A stretch of DNA of 64,000 nt from Tridacna crocea (GCA_943736015.1 OX031071.1:27171619-27235618), one strand, 5' to 3'. Positions 1-13,381 are shown, numbered from the stretch's first letter. Notes: generated by a model from the letters alone, not told the origin. Program-made: numbers and translations.

Positions 1-767
1 TACCTATATAAACTACCTTAATACCTATCGTACTTAACTCCACTTTCTACCTACCTACCTACCTACCTACCTACCTATATATATAATCTATCAACCTACT
101 TATTTATCCTCCCTCCCTACTTACCTATAAACACTATACATACTACATATCCTACTTCCTATTTATCCTACCTATCTATATATCCCACCTTTCTTTTCTA
201 CCTTCCTACTTATTCTACTTATTTGCTTTTTCTACTTACCTACCTATATATCCAATCTAACAACATACCTATATATCCCACCTACCTACATATTCTACAT
301 ATCTAACTTCCTTTTCTACCTTCCTACTTTTCCTCATTTTCCTACCTATCTTCCATTATGTCTATGTACTTACATATTCTACCTCTACCTTCCTACCTAT
401 TTCACTTATCTCACTTTTCTACCTATATCCTTTTTACCTTCCTACCTATACATTCTATGTAACTACCTATTTATACATCCAACCTACTTACTATTCTACA
501 TATCGAACTTCCTACTCTATCTTCCTGCCTATCCTTCTTATCTCCCTTTTCTACCTACCAACCTATATTTACTACCTACCGGTATGTCCTACATATCCTA
601 CCTTCCTATTCTACCCTCCTACCTAGGATACATACTACATATCTAGCTTTGTATTCTGCCTTCAATCCTATTCTTCTTATCTCTCTTTTCTACCATCTAC
701 CTATATATCCTACACACCCTATCTCTAGCTTTTTTTCCATTCTACTTATATCTCTTTTCTGCCTAGC

Positions 768-1405
768 CAGAATAGGTGGGAAGGCAGAAAAGAAAGGTAG
801 GATATATAAGTAGGCTGGTAGTATATATGAGTCAGTAGGTTGGTTTGTAGGTAGGTAGAAAAGGGAAATAATTCTGTAAAGTTAGAAAGGATATATAGGT
901 AGGTAGGTAGATAGTTGGTACATAGGATATTGAGGTAGGTAGATAGACAGATTCGTGGCAAAGGGAGATAAGTATAATAGGTAGGAAGGTAATAAGGAAA
1001 GGCAGGACATATAGGTAGATAGGATATATCGGTAGGTAGGATATGTAAGTAGATTGATCGATAAGTAGGTAGAAAAGAGAGATAAGTTGAATAGACAGGA
1101 AGGTAAGAGATGTAAAATAGATAAGTAGGTAGATATGTAGGTAGCTAGGTAGGTTGGTAGGAAGGTGGGTGGGTTAGAAAGGGAGAGTAGGTAGATAAGA
1201 TATACAGGTAGAAGGTAGATAGATAGGTAGGTAAAAAAGGAATATAAGTAGAATAGGTAGGAAGGTAGAGATAGTATATATAGTAAATATAGATATGTAG
1301 AATATTTAGGTAGATAGGTAGAAAAAAAGAGGGAAGTAGGATATTAAGGTAGGTTGTTAGATCGGATATATAGGTAGGTAGGTAGAAAAGGGAGATAAGT
1401 AGTAT
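768..1405 (-). repeat. Inverted (strand-switched) segment of unit 1
   Basis: Base composition flips abruptly from pyrimidine/TACC-rich to purine/GGTA-rich at about 768 and back at about 1405. The left switch lies in an imperfect palindrome (TTTTCTGCCT...AGGCAGAAAA). The right switch is the palindrome AGTAGTATACTACT. In reverse complement the segment reads like ordinary monomers of the unit, so it is an internal inversion of satellite DNA. The antisense open frame at 746-961 is a composition artefact. Confidence 0.88.
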
Positions 1406-3080
1406 ACTACTATCCGACCTCTACCCAATTACCTATTCTACCTACGTACCTATCTACCTTTCTACCTATATATCTTATCTACCTACCCTGCCATTTTAAC
1501 CCACCTGCCTACTTACCTACCTAACAGAAACCTATCTAGCTACCTACATATCCATCTACTTATCTATTCTATATATCTTACCTTCCTATCTATTCAACTT
1601 ATTTCCTTTTTCCACCTACCTATATATCCTTTTTACCTACCTACCTATACATCCTATGTAACTACCTATCTATATATCTTACCTACTTACATATTCTACA
1701 TATCAAACCTATCTATACTTAGCTCTCTTTTCTACTACTTATCGATCAACCTACTTACATATCCTAGCTATCGATATATCCTATCTACCTATATGTCCTA
1801 CTTTTCCTTATTACCTTCCTACCTATTTTACTTATCTCCCTATCTACCTACCTGTCTACCTACCTGTATATCCTTTGTACCTACCTACCTACTTACCTAC
1901 CTATATGTCCTTTCTATCTACATTTATCTATCCTTTCTAATTACTTATACCTATATATCCCACCTATCTACATATTCTATATATGTAACTTTCTATTCTA
2001 CCTTCCTGCCAGTCCTACTTATCTCCCTTTTCTTCCTATGTACCTATATTTACTACTTAAAGATATCTCCTACGTATCCTACTTTCCTTTTCTATCTTCC
2101 AACCTATTCTATTTATCTCCCTTCTTTACCTACCGACCGACTTACTTATAGATCTACATATACCTTTCCTATATATTCTACATACCATTTTTTACCCACC
2201 TTACTATCTACCCGTATGTCCTAATACTTATAAATCCTGCCAAGTTATTTATCTTACCTTAAATCCTGCCAAGTTCTTCATCTTATTTATCCCCCTTTTC
2301 TACCTACTTACCAACCAACCTACTTACACATATATCCTACATACTTCAATATCCTACCAACCTATATATTCTACCTTGCATTTCCATCTTCGTACTTATT
2401 CTACTTATCTCCATTTTTTTACATACCTACCTGCCTATGTATCCCATCCAAAAAACTAACTTTAAATCCGACCTACCCATGTATTCTAGATATCTTCCTT
2501 CCCATTCTACCTTTATACCTATTCTTATCTCTCTTTTAAACCTATTTACCTATATATTTTACCTACCTACACATCCTATATTCTATATATCCTACATATC
2601 CTACCTACCTAAATATGCTACCTTAATACCTATCGTACTTAACTCCACTTTCCACCTACTTACCTACTTACCTACCTACCTACCTACCTACCTACCTACT
2701 ACATATCTATATATCCAATCTATCAACCTACTACTTATATATTCTACCTCTCTACTTACCTAAACATACTACATATCTAACTATATACCTATTCTTCTTA
2801 TCTCTCTTTTCGACCTATATACCTATATATCCTATCTACCAATATAACCTACCCTAACCCGAAACCCATTATATCCTATATATCCTATCCCTACCTTCCT
2901 TCCCACTCTACTTATATCCCTTTTCTACCTACCTACCTACCTATCACCGACCGACCTACTTTTGTAACTACGTATGTACATACCTACTTATCTATTCTGC
3001 ATATCTTACCTTTTTTTTTATCTATTCTACTTATCTCCCTCTAATTATATCCCTCTTCTACCACCCTACCAATTAACCTA

Positions 3081-3085
3081 CCCTA

Positions 3086-3116
<31 letters not shown>

Positions 3117-3145
3117 TACCCTAAACCCTAAACCCTAACCCTATA
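3081..3145. repeat. Interstitial telomere-like tract, unit 1
   Basis: About ten consecutive CCCTAA and CCCTAAA repeats (reverse complement TTAGGG and TTTAGGG), with one CCCTTA variant, embedded in TACC satellite. TTAGGG is the usual metazoan telomere motif, and the seven-base form is interspersed. A shorter degenerate tract (ACCCTAACCCGAAACCC) sits upstream at about 2855-2870. Confidence 0.9.
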
Positions 3146-3779
3146 CAGTACATATCCTACCTACCTATATATGCTGTCTATCTATATATCCTACCTTCCT
3201 TTTCCACCTTCCTACCTATTCTACTTATCTGCCTTTTCTACTTACCTACCTATATATCCAATCTAACACCCTACCTATATAACCCACCTACCTATATATT
3301 CTACATATCTACCTTCTTTTTCTACCTTCCTACTTTTCCTCTCTTTCCTACCTATCTCATTATATCGTATGTACTTATATATTCTACCTCTACCTTCCTA
3401 CCAATTTTATTTATCTCCCTTTTCTACCTATCTACCTATATATCCTTTTTACCTTCCTACCTATACATCCTATGTAACTACCCATCTATATATCCTACAT
3501 ACTTACCATTACACATATCAAACTTCCTATTCTACCTTCCTGCCTATCCTTCTTATCTCCCTTTTCTACCTACCTATATTTACTACCTACCGGTATATCC
3601 TTTATTTCCTACCTTCCTATTCTACCTTCCTACCTATCCTTCTTATCTCTCTTTTCTACCTACCTACCTATATTTACTACCTACGTATCTGCCTTTTATT
3701 ATTGTATATGTATGTTCTACATATCCGTCCTTCCTATTCTACCTTCCTACCTTTTCTACTTATCTCTTTTTTCCCTCCT

Positions 3780-4020
3780 GTTCACCCGGGTGACTCAGTG
3801 GTGACTCATGAACTGATGGTTATTAGTTCGATATTAGGCGAAATTTCTTTCCAGCGTATTTTTGCCTCTCACCTCTGCTGAAGCATGTGAGAAAAGTAGT
3901 AGGTGGATTTGTAAAGAAAGTTGTGTTGATGTGGACAATCCAGGAAACACACGTGCGCCACCGACCCCCATGATATGACCTTCGCTCTTAAAGTGGCGTT
4001 AAACCCCAATACAAGCAACC
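3780..4020 (+). mobile_element. tRNA-derived SINE fixed in unit 1
   Basis: A G-containing, non-satellite block begins at GTTCACCCGGGTGAC and ends at the tail GGCGTTAAACCCCAATACAA. The 5' part has A-box-like (TGACTCAGTGGTGACTCATG) and B-box-like (GGTTATTAGTTCGATATT) sequence, as expected of a tRNA-derived polymerase III promoter. The GCGTTAAACCCCAA tail is, as I recall, common in mollusc SINEs. A related tail (GCGTTAATCCCCAATACAAG) recurs at about 4363-4383 after GGTGTGAACAAGCG, so a second, shorter relic lies just downstream. The 170-codon open frame that crosses this block is spurious. Confidence 0.68.
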
Positions 4021-6513
4021 TATTCAACCAAATTTACCTTCTTACCTACCTACATATCTATTCTACAAGTCCTAATTTTCTATCTATTCTACTTATATCC
4101 CTTTTTTACCGTACATGCCTACATAGCCTACATATCCTACATACCTATATATAATATCTTAATACCTATCGTACATAACTCTATTTTCTACCTACCTACC
4201 TACCTATATATCCAATCTATTAACCTACTTATATATCCTCCCTCCCTACTTACCTGTACATACTACATATCTTACTTCGTATTCTAACTTCATACCTATA
4301 TATGTATTTGTATTAATACGTATATATATGTATTAATACTGGTGTGAACAAGCGTTTAAATGGGCGTTAATCCCCAATACAAGCAACCAATACAACCAAA
4401 TTTACCTTCCTACCTAACTACCTACATATATATTCTACATATCCTCACTTCCTATCTATTCTACTTATCTCCCTTTTCTACCTACCTACCTATCTACCTA
4501 CATATCCTACGTACCCATATCTTCCTTATATAATCATGTATCCTACCTTAATAATTATCCTACTTATCTCCCTTTTCTACCTACCTAACGATAAACCTAT
4601 TTATATATCCTACATACCTATGTCCTAACTACCTATATATCCCAAATTCTTTTTCTACCTTACTACCTATTCTATTTATCTAAGCTTTCTACCTACCTGC
4701 CGACCTTTATATCCGATCCAACAACCTAGCTATACATCATATGTACCTACCTAAATATTCTACATATTTGTATCTACCTTACTATTCCACCTTCCTACCT
4801 ATCCTACATATAACTCTTTTCTGCATATCTACCGATATTAACTACCTATCTTTGTATCCTACATATCCTACCTACCTCTCCTTTCCTGCCTATTTTACTT
4901 CTATCCCTTTTCTACCTAATACGCTACCTAACTAGCTACCTACGTACCTGCCTTCGTACCTACGTACCTACCTACATACCTATGCACCTACGTACCTACC
5001 TATATATCCTATCTATCTACCTATCAATATATCCTATATATTCTACATGTCTAACTTCCTATCCTACCTTACTGCCAAGCGTACACATCTTCCTTTTATA
5101 GCTACCTATATATACTACATAGGGATATGTCCTACATATCCTACTTTCCTATTCTACTTTTTTCCTTCCTGTTCTACATATCTCCCCGTTTTACCTTCTA
5201 ACATACCTATTTTTATATCCTTCTGACCTACCTATATATAATATATATCTTACCTTCCTATCCATTCTGCATATCTCACTTTTCTGCCTACTTCTCTACC
5301 TAAATTTTCTACCTTAATACCTAACAAAATTATTTCCCTTTTCTACCTATCTACAAACCAACCTAATGACTCATGTATACTACCTGCCTACCTATATATC
5401 CTACCTTTCTTTTCTACCTTTCCACCTATTCTACTTATCACTCTTTTCTAACTACCTACTTATATATCCAATCTAACAACCTACCTGTATATCCTACATA
5501 TCTACCTATATATTCTACATGTCTACTTACCCACCTACCTACGTACCTATACCCATATACGACCTCTACCTTCGTACCTATAATACTACCTCCCTTTTCT
5601 TCTTACCTAGGTACCTATATATCCTATCTAACAACCTACCTTAATATCCTACCTACCTACCTATATATTCTACATATTTACGTTCTTGTTCTACCTTCCT
5701 TCCTAGCCTTCTTATCTCTTTTTTCTATCTATCTACCTATATATCCTACCTATTTATAAATCCCACATATCCTATCTCTACCTTCCTACCCATTCTACTT
5801 ATATTCCTTTTCTACTTACCTATATATCTAACTTTCTACCTGTATTTCTTATCTAACTACCTTCCCATTTTAACCCACCTACCTACTTACGTACCTATCG
5901 GAAACCTACCTACATATCTTACCTTCTTATCTATTGTACATATCTATTCAACTTATCTCCTTTTTCTACCTACTTAATGATCAACCTACTCACATATCCT
6001 ACCTAACGATATATCCTATCTACCTTTCTTTTTTAATTTCCTACCTATTCTATCTACCTCCCTTTTCTACCTATCTACCTACCAATATACCCACCTGTAT
6101 ATCCTATGTACTTTTTTACCTACCTACTTACCTACCTACCGATATATCCTATCTACCTTTCTTTTTTAATTTCCTACCTATCACCCTTTTCTACCTATCT
6201 ACCTACCAATATACCCACCTGTATATCCTATGTACTTTTTTACCTACCTACTTACCTACCTACGTAATTTTTCACCTATATATCCAGTTTAGTTACCTAG
6301 CTATATATCCTGTATAACTACCTATCCTTAGTCTTTGTCCTACTTTTCTATCCAATCAGAACGCTCATATTTGAACATTTTTGACCGTCTATCTTCCATA
6401 AACTACCCAACGAAGGTTTATTTTGATCATTTATCCATTTAAACGTCGGAGTTTATCTGGATTTACTGCGCATGCGTACCTAAACCCTACCCCCCTCATT
6501 AATATTCAACAAT

Positions 6514-6750
6514 TACTTAGCCCTCTCCAAAACAAGCCTTTGTTTTTACGTGTCTGCAGTAGATCTACAAGTCTTTTGAAAGCATTGTGGGAAAAGGAGA
6601 AATTGCTTGTAACGAGCAATTTCTCCTTTTCCCACAGTGTTTTCTGTCCGTTCGGATAATTTTCTGCCATTCTTATGAAAGTTAAAATTGTCCTCTGCAA
6701 ACCCTTTCAGTTTGGAAGAGTCTGAAATTTGTAGTTCGGGAAAGGGTTAA
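6514..6750. mobile_element. TTAA hairpin MITE, degenerate copy 1
   Basis: Central hairpin with stem GTGGGAAAAGGAGAAATTGC pairing to its complement around 6588-6638. The right end GGGAAAGGGTTAA matches the family; the left end (TTAGCCCTCTCC) is eroded. Confidence 0.75.
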
Positions 6751-7072
6751 ATTAGGTCTAGCACATGCCAAGTAGATCTACAAGTTACGCCGTTGAAAAA
6801 AAAAGGTAAAACACAGATACAATTTATGTAGATCTAATAAAAGCCGATCAATCTAGATCTATATGGTCGGTTGTCCTCTGAAACATACCACCTAGGAAGC
6901 TTGAAACAAGCTGTTGTTACAGGGTTTAAGAAGTAAATCGACGATATGTTGAAATTTTAAGAAAAAATAATGCTGTAGTAGACTAAATCTAAATCTGTAG
7001 AAATTTTCATAGGCTGAGTCTAGTCGTTACTTCGTCAAAATCTTGGTCAAATTCTGCCATATTTGACATTGT

Positions 7073-7304
7073 TTAACCCTTTCCCAAACGGCAAATTTTG
7101 GACTAGACCAAATTGAAAGCATTTTGCATAGATCTATGGCAAATTAACAGTTGCTGAAAAGATGATTTTTTCTATATGATAGGGTAGAAAACATTGTGGG
7201 AAAAGGAGAAAAGGTTACCAGCATTTTCTTCTTTTCCCACTATGTTTTCAAAAGGCTCCTATTCCTGACCCGTAAAAACCAGGGATTGTTTGGGAAAGGG
7301 TTAA
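7073..7304. mobile_element. TTAA hairpin MITE copy 2
   Basis: 232 bp element opening TTAACCCTTTCCCAAAC and closing GTTTGGGAAAGGGTTAA, with a central hairpin of GTGGGAAAAGGAGAA and its complement. Confidence 0.85.
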
Positions 7305-7362
7305 ATGATCTACTGGCGATAGTCAAGCGTGAACTGGAAATGAAGCTGATATTGATGGTTCT

Positions 7363-7556
7363 TTAACCCTTTCCCATATGACAAATTTTAGACCATTCCA
7401 AATTGAAAGCATTGGCAGATATCAAATTTTGAAAGTGGAGAGTTTTTTGACAGGGTAGAAAATATTGTAGGAAAAGGAGAAAATGCCAATAACCAGAATT
7501 TTCTCTTTCTCCAAAAATAACCTTCCTTCCCAATTGATTGTTTGGTAAAGGGTTAA
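7363..7556. mobile_element. TTAA hairpin MITE copy 3
   Basis: 194 bp copy with ends TTAACCCTTTCCC and GGTAAAGGGTTAA. The central hairpin is partly eroded. Confidence 0.82.
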
Positions 7557-7741
7557 ATACCACGTGGTCGTGTACGCGGTTTAAATTACGTCATATTTAG
7601 CGATGATGCAATGATGACGTTTCTTTAGCGAATCAGCCAGCTCCATATATGGGTGAAAGGGCGTTTCTTTGTGAATAGTGGATTCCTTATATGGAACATC
7701 ATTTTGGCAATCCTATAATGTGGGCGGAAAAAGACTAAGTC

Positions 7742-7854
7742 AGTTAAACGCTAAGAAGTTCAAAATTAAACGATTTAAACAGCCACAGTCGGTCGCTACG
7801 CTCCCTCCTTTTGGCTGTTTAAATCGTTTAATTTTGACTTCTTAGCGTTTAACT
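7742..7854. repeat. Perfect-arm hairpin (44/43 bp arms)
   Basis: The arm AGTTAAACGCTAAGAAGTTC and its continuation to 7785 pairs with 7812-7854, with a single 1-nt indel and a 26 bp loop (CAGTCGGTCGCTACGCTCCC region). It probably belongs to a foldback-type MITE. Confidence 0.88.
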
Positions 7855-8643
7855 ATTACATATCTGCTACCTAGCTATATATTCTACATGTCTAACTTCC
7901 CATTCTACCTTCATATCTATCCTACTTATTTCCTTTTTCAACCTACCTACCTGTACATCCAATCTAACGACCAAGATTAATATCATACCTACCTACCTAT
8001 ATATTCAACATATTATACCTTCAAGCCTATCCTACTTATTTCCCTCTACCTACTTACCTATTTATCCTACCTACCGATATGTCCTATATATCCTACCGTC
8101 TTATTCTATCTTTCTACCTATTCTATTTACCTTACTGTTTTACCTTCATACCTCCCTACATACATACCAACCTATCTATTTTACATTCTTCTTACATATC
8201 CTACCTGACTATATATCCTACTTACTTTGTATCCTACCACAATACCTGTCCTACTTATATCTTATTTCTACCTAACTACCAACCAAGCTACCTATCCATA
8301 TATCCTACCTGCCTAAATATCCTACTGTCCTATTGTAACTTCTTACCTATTCTACTTACCTCTCTTTTCTATTTACCTACTTATATATATATCCGATTTA
8401 ACAACCTACTTTTATATCCAACCTACCTAAATATATATCATACATATCTGCCTTCCTATTCTACTTCCCTACCTATCATTCTTTATCCATCTTTTATATC
8501 TACCTACATATATATCTTACCTATATACATACCCTACCTTCCAATATACGATACATACCCTATCTCTACCTTCAAACCTATTCTATTTCTCTACATTTTC
8601 TATGTATCTCTTTACATCCCAATCTACCTTTCTACCTACCTAT

Positions 8644-8694
8644 CTACCTACCTACCTACCTACCTACCTACCTACCTACCTACCTACCTACCTA
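8644..8694. repeat. Pure (TACC)n microsatellite
   Basis: About twelve uninterrupted TACC tetranucleotides, with a second pure run at about 8908-8961. Both lie in the stretch that only unit 1 retains. They look like the simple-sequence ancestor of the surrounding degenerate monomers. Confidence 0.95.
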
Positions 8695-10734
8695 TCATCT
8701 ACCGACCTACCTGTTTACCTACGTATGTGCATACCTATTTTTCTATTCTGCATATCCTACCATTTTATCTATTCTACTTATCTCCCTCTTCTGCCAACCT
8801 ACTACTTAAACTACTTACATACAGTACACATCCTACCTACCTATATATCCTATCTACCAATATGTCCTACATATCCAATCTCTACCTTCCTTCCCATTCT
8901 ACTTATATCCCTTTTATACCTACCTACCTACCTACCTACCTACCTACCTACCTACCTACCTATCACCTACCGACCTACCTGTGTACCATGTATGTACATA
9001 CCTACTTATCTATTCTGCATATCTTACCTTTTTATCTATTCTGCTTATCTCCTCTACTTATCTCCCTCTTCTACCACCCTACCAATCAACCTACATACAT
9101 ACATATCTTACCTACCTATATATGCTATCCATCTATATATCCTACCTTCCTTTTCCATCTTCCTACCTATCCTACTTTTCTGCCTTTTCTACTTACCTGC
9201 CTATATATCCAATCTAACAACCTACCTATATATCCCACCTACCTATATATTCTACATATCTACCTGCCTTTTCTACCTTCCTGATTTCTTTTCTTTCCTA
9301 CCTATCTACCATTATATCCTATGTACTTACATATACATACTACATATCATACATCGTATTCTAACTTCATACCTATATATCCAATCTACCAACATATCCT
9401 ACCTACCTATGTATCCTACATATCCTATCTCTACCTTTCTTTCCATTCTACTTATATCCCTTTTATACTTACGTACCCACCCACCTACCTAACCTACCGA
9501 AATACCCGTGCACTTTCATATGTACATACTTATCTACTCTTCATATGTTACCTTTCTATCTATTCTACTTATCTCCCTCTTCTACCTTCTACCTACCTAC
9601 CTACCTACCTATCTACCTACCTACCTACCTTTATATCCGATCTATCAACCTACTTATATATCCGACCTCCCTACTTATCTATACATATCTAACTTCGTAT
9701 TCTACCTTGATACCTATTCTTCTTATCTCTCTTTTCCACCTATCTACCTATATATCCTATCTACCAACATATCCTACCTACCCATATATCCTACATATCC
9801 TATCTCTACGTTCCTTCCCATTCTACTTATATATCATTTCTACCTACCTACCTATCATCTGCCGACCTACCTGTGTACCTACGTATGTATATACCTACAT
9901 ACATATACTACATGCCTATATAGCCTACATATCCTACCTACCTATATAAACTACCTTAATACCTATCGTACTTAACTCCACTTTCTACCTACCTACCTAC
10001 CTACCTACCTATATATCAAATCTATCAACCTACTTATTTATCCTCCCTCCCTACTTACCTATAAACACTATACATACTACATATCCTACCTCCTATTTAT
10101 CCTACCTATCTATATATCCCACCTTTCTTTTCTACCTTCCTACTTATTCTACTTATTTGCTTTTTCTACTTACCTACCTATATATCCAATCTAACAACAT
10201 ACCTATATATCCCACCTACCTACATAATCTGCATATCTAACTTCCTTTTCTACCTTCCTACTTTTCCTCATTTTCCTACCTATCTTCCATTATGTCTATG
10301 TACTTACATATTTTACCTCTACCTTCCTACCTATTTCACTTATCTCACTTTTCTACCTATATCCTTTTTACCTTCCTACCTATACATTCTATGTAACTAC
10401 CTATTTATACATCCAACCTACTTACTATTCTACATATCGAACTTCCTACTCTATCTTCCTGCCTATCCTTCTTATCTCCCTTTTCTACCTACCAACCTAT
10501 ATTTACTACCTACCGGTATGTCCTACATATCCTACCTTCCTATACTACCCTCCTACCTAGGATACATACTACATATCTAGCTTTGTATTCTGCCTTCAAT
10601 CCTATTCTTCTTATCTCTCTTTTCTACCATCTACCTATATATCCTATCTTGCAACATATCTACCTACCTATATATCCTACATACCCTATCTCTAGCTTTC
10701 TTTCCATTCTACTTATATCTCTTTTCTGCCTAGC

Positions 10735-11372
10735 CAGAATAGGTGGGAAGGCAGAAAAGAAAGGTAGGATATATAAGTAGGCTGGTAGTATATATGAGTC
10801 AGTAGGTTGGTTTGTAGGTAGGTAGAAAAGGGAAATAATTCTGTAAAGTTAGAAAGGATATATAGGTAGGTAGGTAGATAGTTGGTACATAGGATATTGA
10901 GGTAGGTAGATAGACAGATTCGTAGCAAAGGGAGATAAGTATAATAGGTAGGAAGGTAATAAGGAAAGGCAGGACATATAGGTAGATAGGATATATCGGT
11001 AGGTAGGATATGTAAGTAGATTGATCGATAAGTAGGTAGAAAAGAGAGATAAGTTGAATAGACAGGAAGGTAAGAGATGTAAAATAGATAAGTAGGTAGA
11101 TATGTAGGTAGCTAGGTAGGTTGGTAGGAAGGTGGGTGGGTTAGAAAGGGAGAGTAGGTAGATAAATTATACAGGTAGAAGGTAGATAGATAGGTAGGTA
11201 AAAAAGGAATATAAGTAGAATAGGTAGGAAGGTAGAGATAGTATATATAGTAAATATAGATATGTAGAATATTTAGGTAGATAGGTAGAAAAAAAGAGGG
11301 AAGTAGGATATTAAGGTAGGTTGTTAGATCGGATATATAGGTAGGTAGGTAGAAAAGGGAGATAAGTAGTAT
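10735..11372 (-). repeat. Inverted segment of unit 2
   Basis: Same strand switch and same two palindromic junctions as in unit 1. The inversion therefore predates amplification of the array. Confidence 0.88.
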
Positions 11373-13381
11373 ACTACTATCCGACCTCTACCCAATTACC
11401 TATTCTACCTACGTACCTATCTACCTTTCTACCTATATATCTTATCTACCTACCCTGCCATTTTAACCCACCTGCCTACTTACCTACCTAACAGAAACCT
11501 ATCTAGCTACCTACATATCCATCTACTTATCTATTCTATATATCTTACCTTCCTATCTATTCAACTTATTTCCTTTTTCCACCTACCTATATATCCTTTT
11601 TACCTACCTACCTATACATCCTATGTAACTACCTATCTATATATCTTACCTACTTACATATTCTACATTTCAAACCTATCTATACTTAGCTCTCTTTTCT
11701 ACTACTTATCGATCAACCTACTTACATATCCTAGCTATCGATATATCCTATCTACCTATATGTCCTACTTTTCCTTATTACCTTCCTACCTATTTTACTT
11801 ATCTCCCTATCTACCTACCTGTCTACCTACCTGTATATCCTTTGTACCTACCTACCTACTTACCTACCTATATGTCCTTTCTATCTACATTTATCTATCC
11901 TTTCTAATTACTTATACCTATATATCCCACCTATCTACATATTCTATATATGTAATTTTCTATTCTACCTTCCTGCCAGTCCTACTTATCTCCCTTTTCT
12001 ACCTATGTACCTATATTTACTACTTAAAGATATCTCCTACGTATCCTACTTTCCTTTTCTATCTTCCAACCTATTCTATTTATCTCCCTTCTTTACCTAC
12101 CTACCGAATTACTTATAGATCTACATATACCTTTCCTATATATTCTACATACCATTTTTTACCCACCTTACTATCTACCCGTATGTCCTAATACTTATAA
12201 ATCCTGCCAAGTTATTTATCTTACCTTAAATCCTGCCAAGTTCTTCATCTTATTTATCCCCCTTTTCTACCTACTTACCAACCAACCTACTTACACATAT
12301 ATCCTACATACTTCAATATCCTACCAACCTATATATTCTACCTTGCATTTCCATCTTCGTACTTATTCTACTTATCTCCATTTTTTTACATACCTACCTG
12401 CCTATGTATCCCATCCAAAAAACTAACTTTAAATCCGACCTACCCATGTATTCTAGATATCTTCCTTCCCATTCTACCTTTATACCTATTCTTATCTCTC
12501 TTTTAAACCTATTTACCTATATATTTTACCTACCTACACATCCTATATGTCTATATATCCTACATATCCTACCTACCTAAATATGCTACCTTAATACCTA
12601 TCGTACTTAACTCCACTTTCCACCTACTTACCTACTTACCTACCTACCTACCTACCTACCTACCTACTACATATCTATATATCCAATCTATCAACCTACT
12701 TATATATCCTACCTCCCTACTTACCTATACATACTACATATCTTACTTCTTATTCTACCTTCATACCTATATATCCCATCTACCAACATATCCTACTTAC
12801 CTATTTATCCTATACATCCTATCTCTACCTTCCTTTCCATTCTACTTATATCCCTTTTCTACCTACCTACCTGTCTAACCTATCATCTACCGAACTACCC
12901 GTGTACCTACGTATGTACATACCTACTAATCAATTGTGCATATCCTACCTTTTTATGTATTCTACTTATCTCCTCTTCTACCTTCTACCTTCCTACCTAC
13001 CACCTACCTACCTATATTTCCGATCTATCAATCTACTTATATATTCTACCTCTCTACTTACCTAAACATACTACATATCTAACTATATACCTATTCTTCT
13101 TATCTCTCTTTTCGACCTATATACCTATATATCCTATCTACCAATATAACCTACCCTAACCCGAAACCCATTATATCCTATATATCCTATCCCTACCTTC
13201 CTTCCCATTCTACTTATATCCCTTTTCTACCTACCTACCTACCTATCACCGACCGACCTACTTTTGTAACTACGTATGTACATACCTACTTATCTATTCT
13301 GCATATCTTACCTTTTTTTTATCTATTCTACTTATCTCCCTCTAATTATATCCCTCTTCTACCACCCTACTAATTAACCTA

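Larger units (their letters stand above)
6331..7858. mobile_element. 1.5 kb composite insertion unique to unit 1
   Basis: In units 2-4 the sequence runs CTACCTATCC directly into ATATCTGCTACC; in unit 1 about 1,528 bp of unrelated AT-rich DNA separates them. The left end begins TTAGTCTTTGTCC, and an inverted partner (GGAAAAAGACTAA) lies at about 7726-7738, which suggests a DNA element with short terminal inverted repeats. The block holds three copies of a TTAA hairpin MITE and, at its right end, a 44 bp-arm hairpin. I see no transposase. Small open frames (6423-6700, 7363-7563) fall on the MITE hairpins and are not genes. The exact target duplication is unclear. Confidence 0.8.
1..9938. repeat. 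Macrosatellite unit 1 (longest, with insertion)
   Basis: The landmark TACCTATATAAACTACC at position 1 recurs at 9939, 18134, 26333 and 34497, which defines head-to-tail units. This unit is 9.94 kb because it holds a 1.5 kb insertion (6331-7858) and a ~575 bp TACC-rich stretch (about 8376-8955) that units 2-4 lack. It also lacks a ~330 bp stretch that units 2-5 have (about 12700-13040 in unit 2). The body consists of diverged monomers of roughly 70-140 bp, recognisable by a recurring CTTATCTCCCTTTTCTACC core. The + strand is almost devoid of G except in the inverted segment and the insertions. The Tyr/Leu/Pro/Thr-rich open frames here, up to 401 codons at 8079-9284, are side effects of TACC periodicity and are not annotated as genes. 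Confidence 0.93.

Noticed and set aside
3081-3145. A true chromosome end
   Set aside because: The telomere-like tracts are short, internal and flanked on both sides by satellite in all five units.
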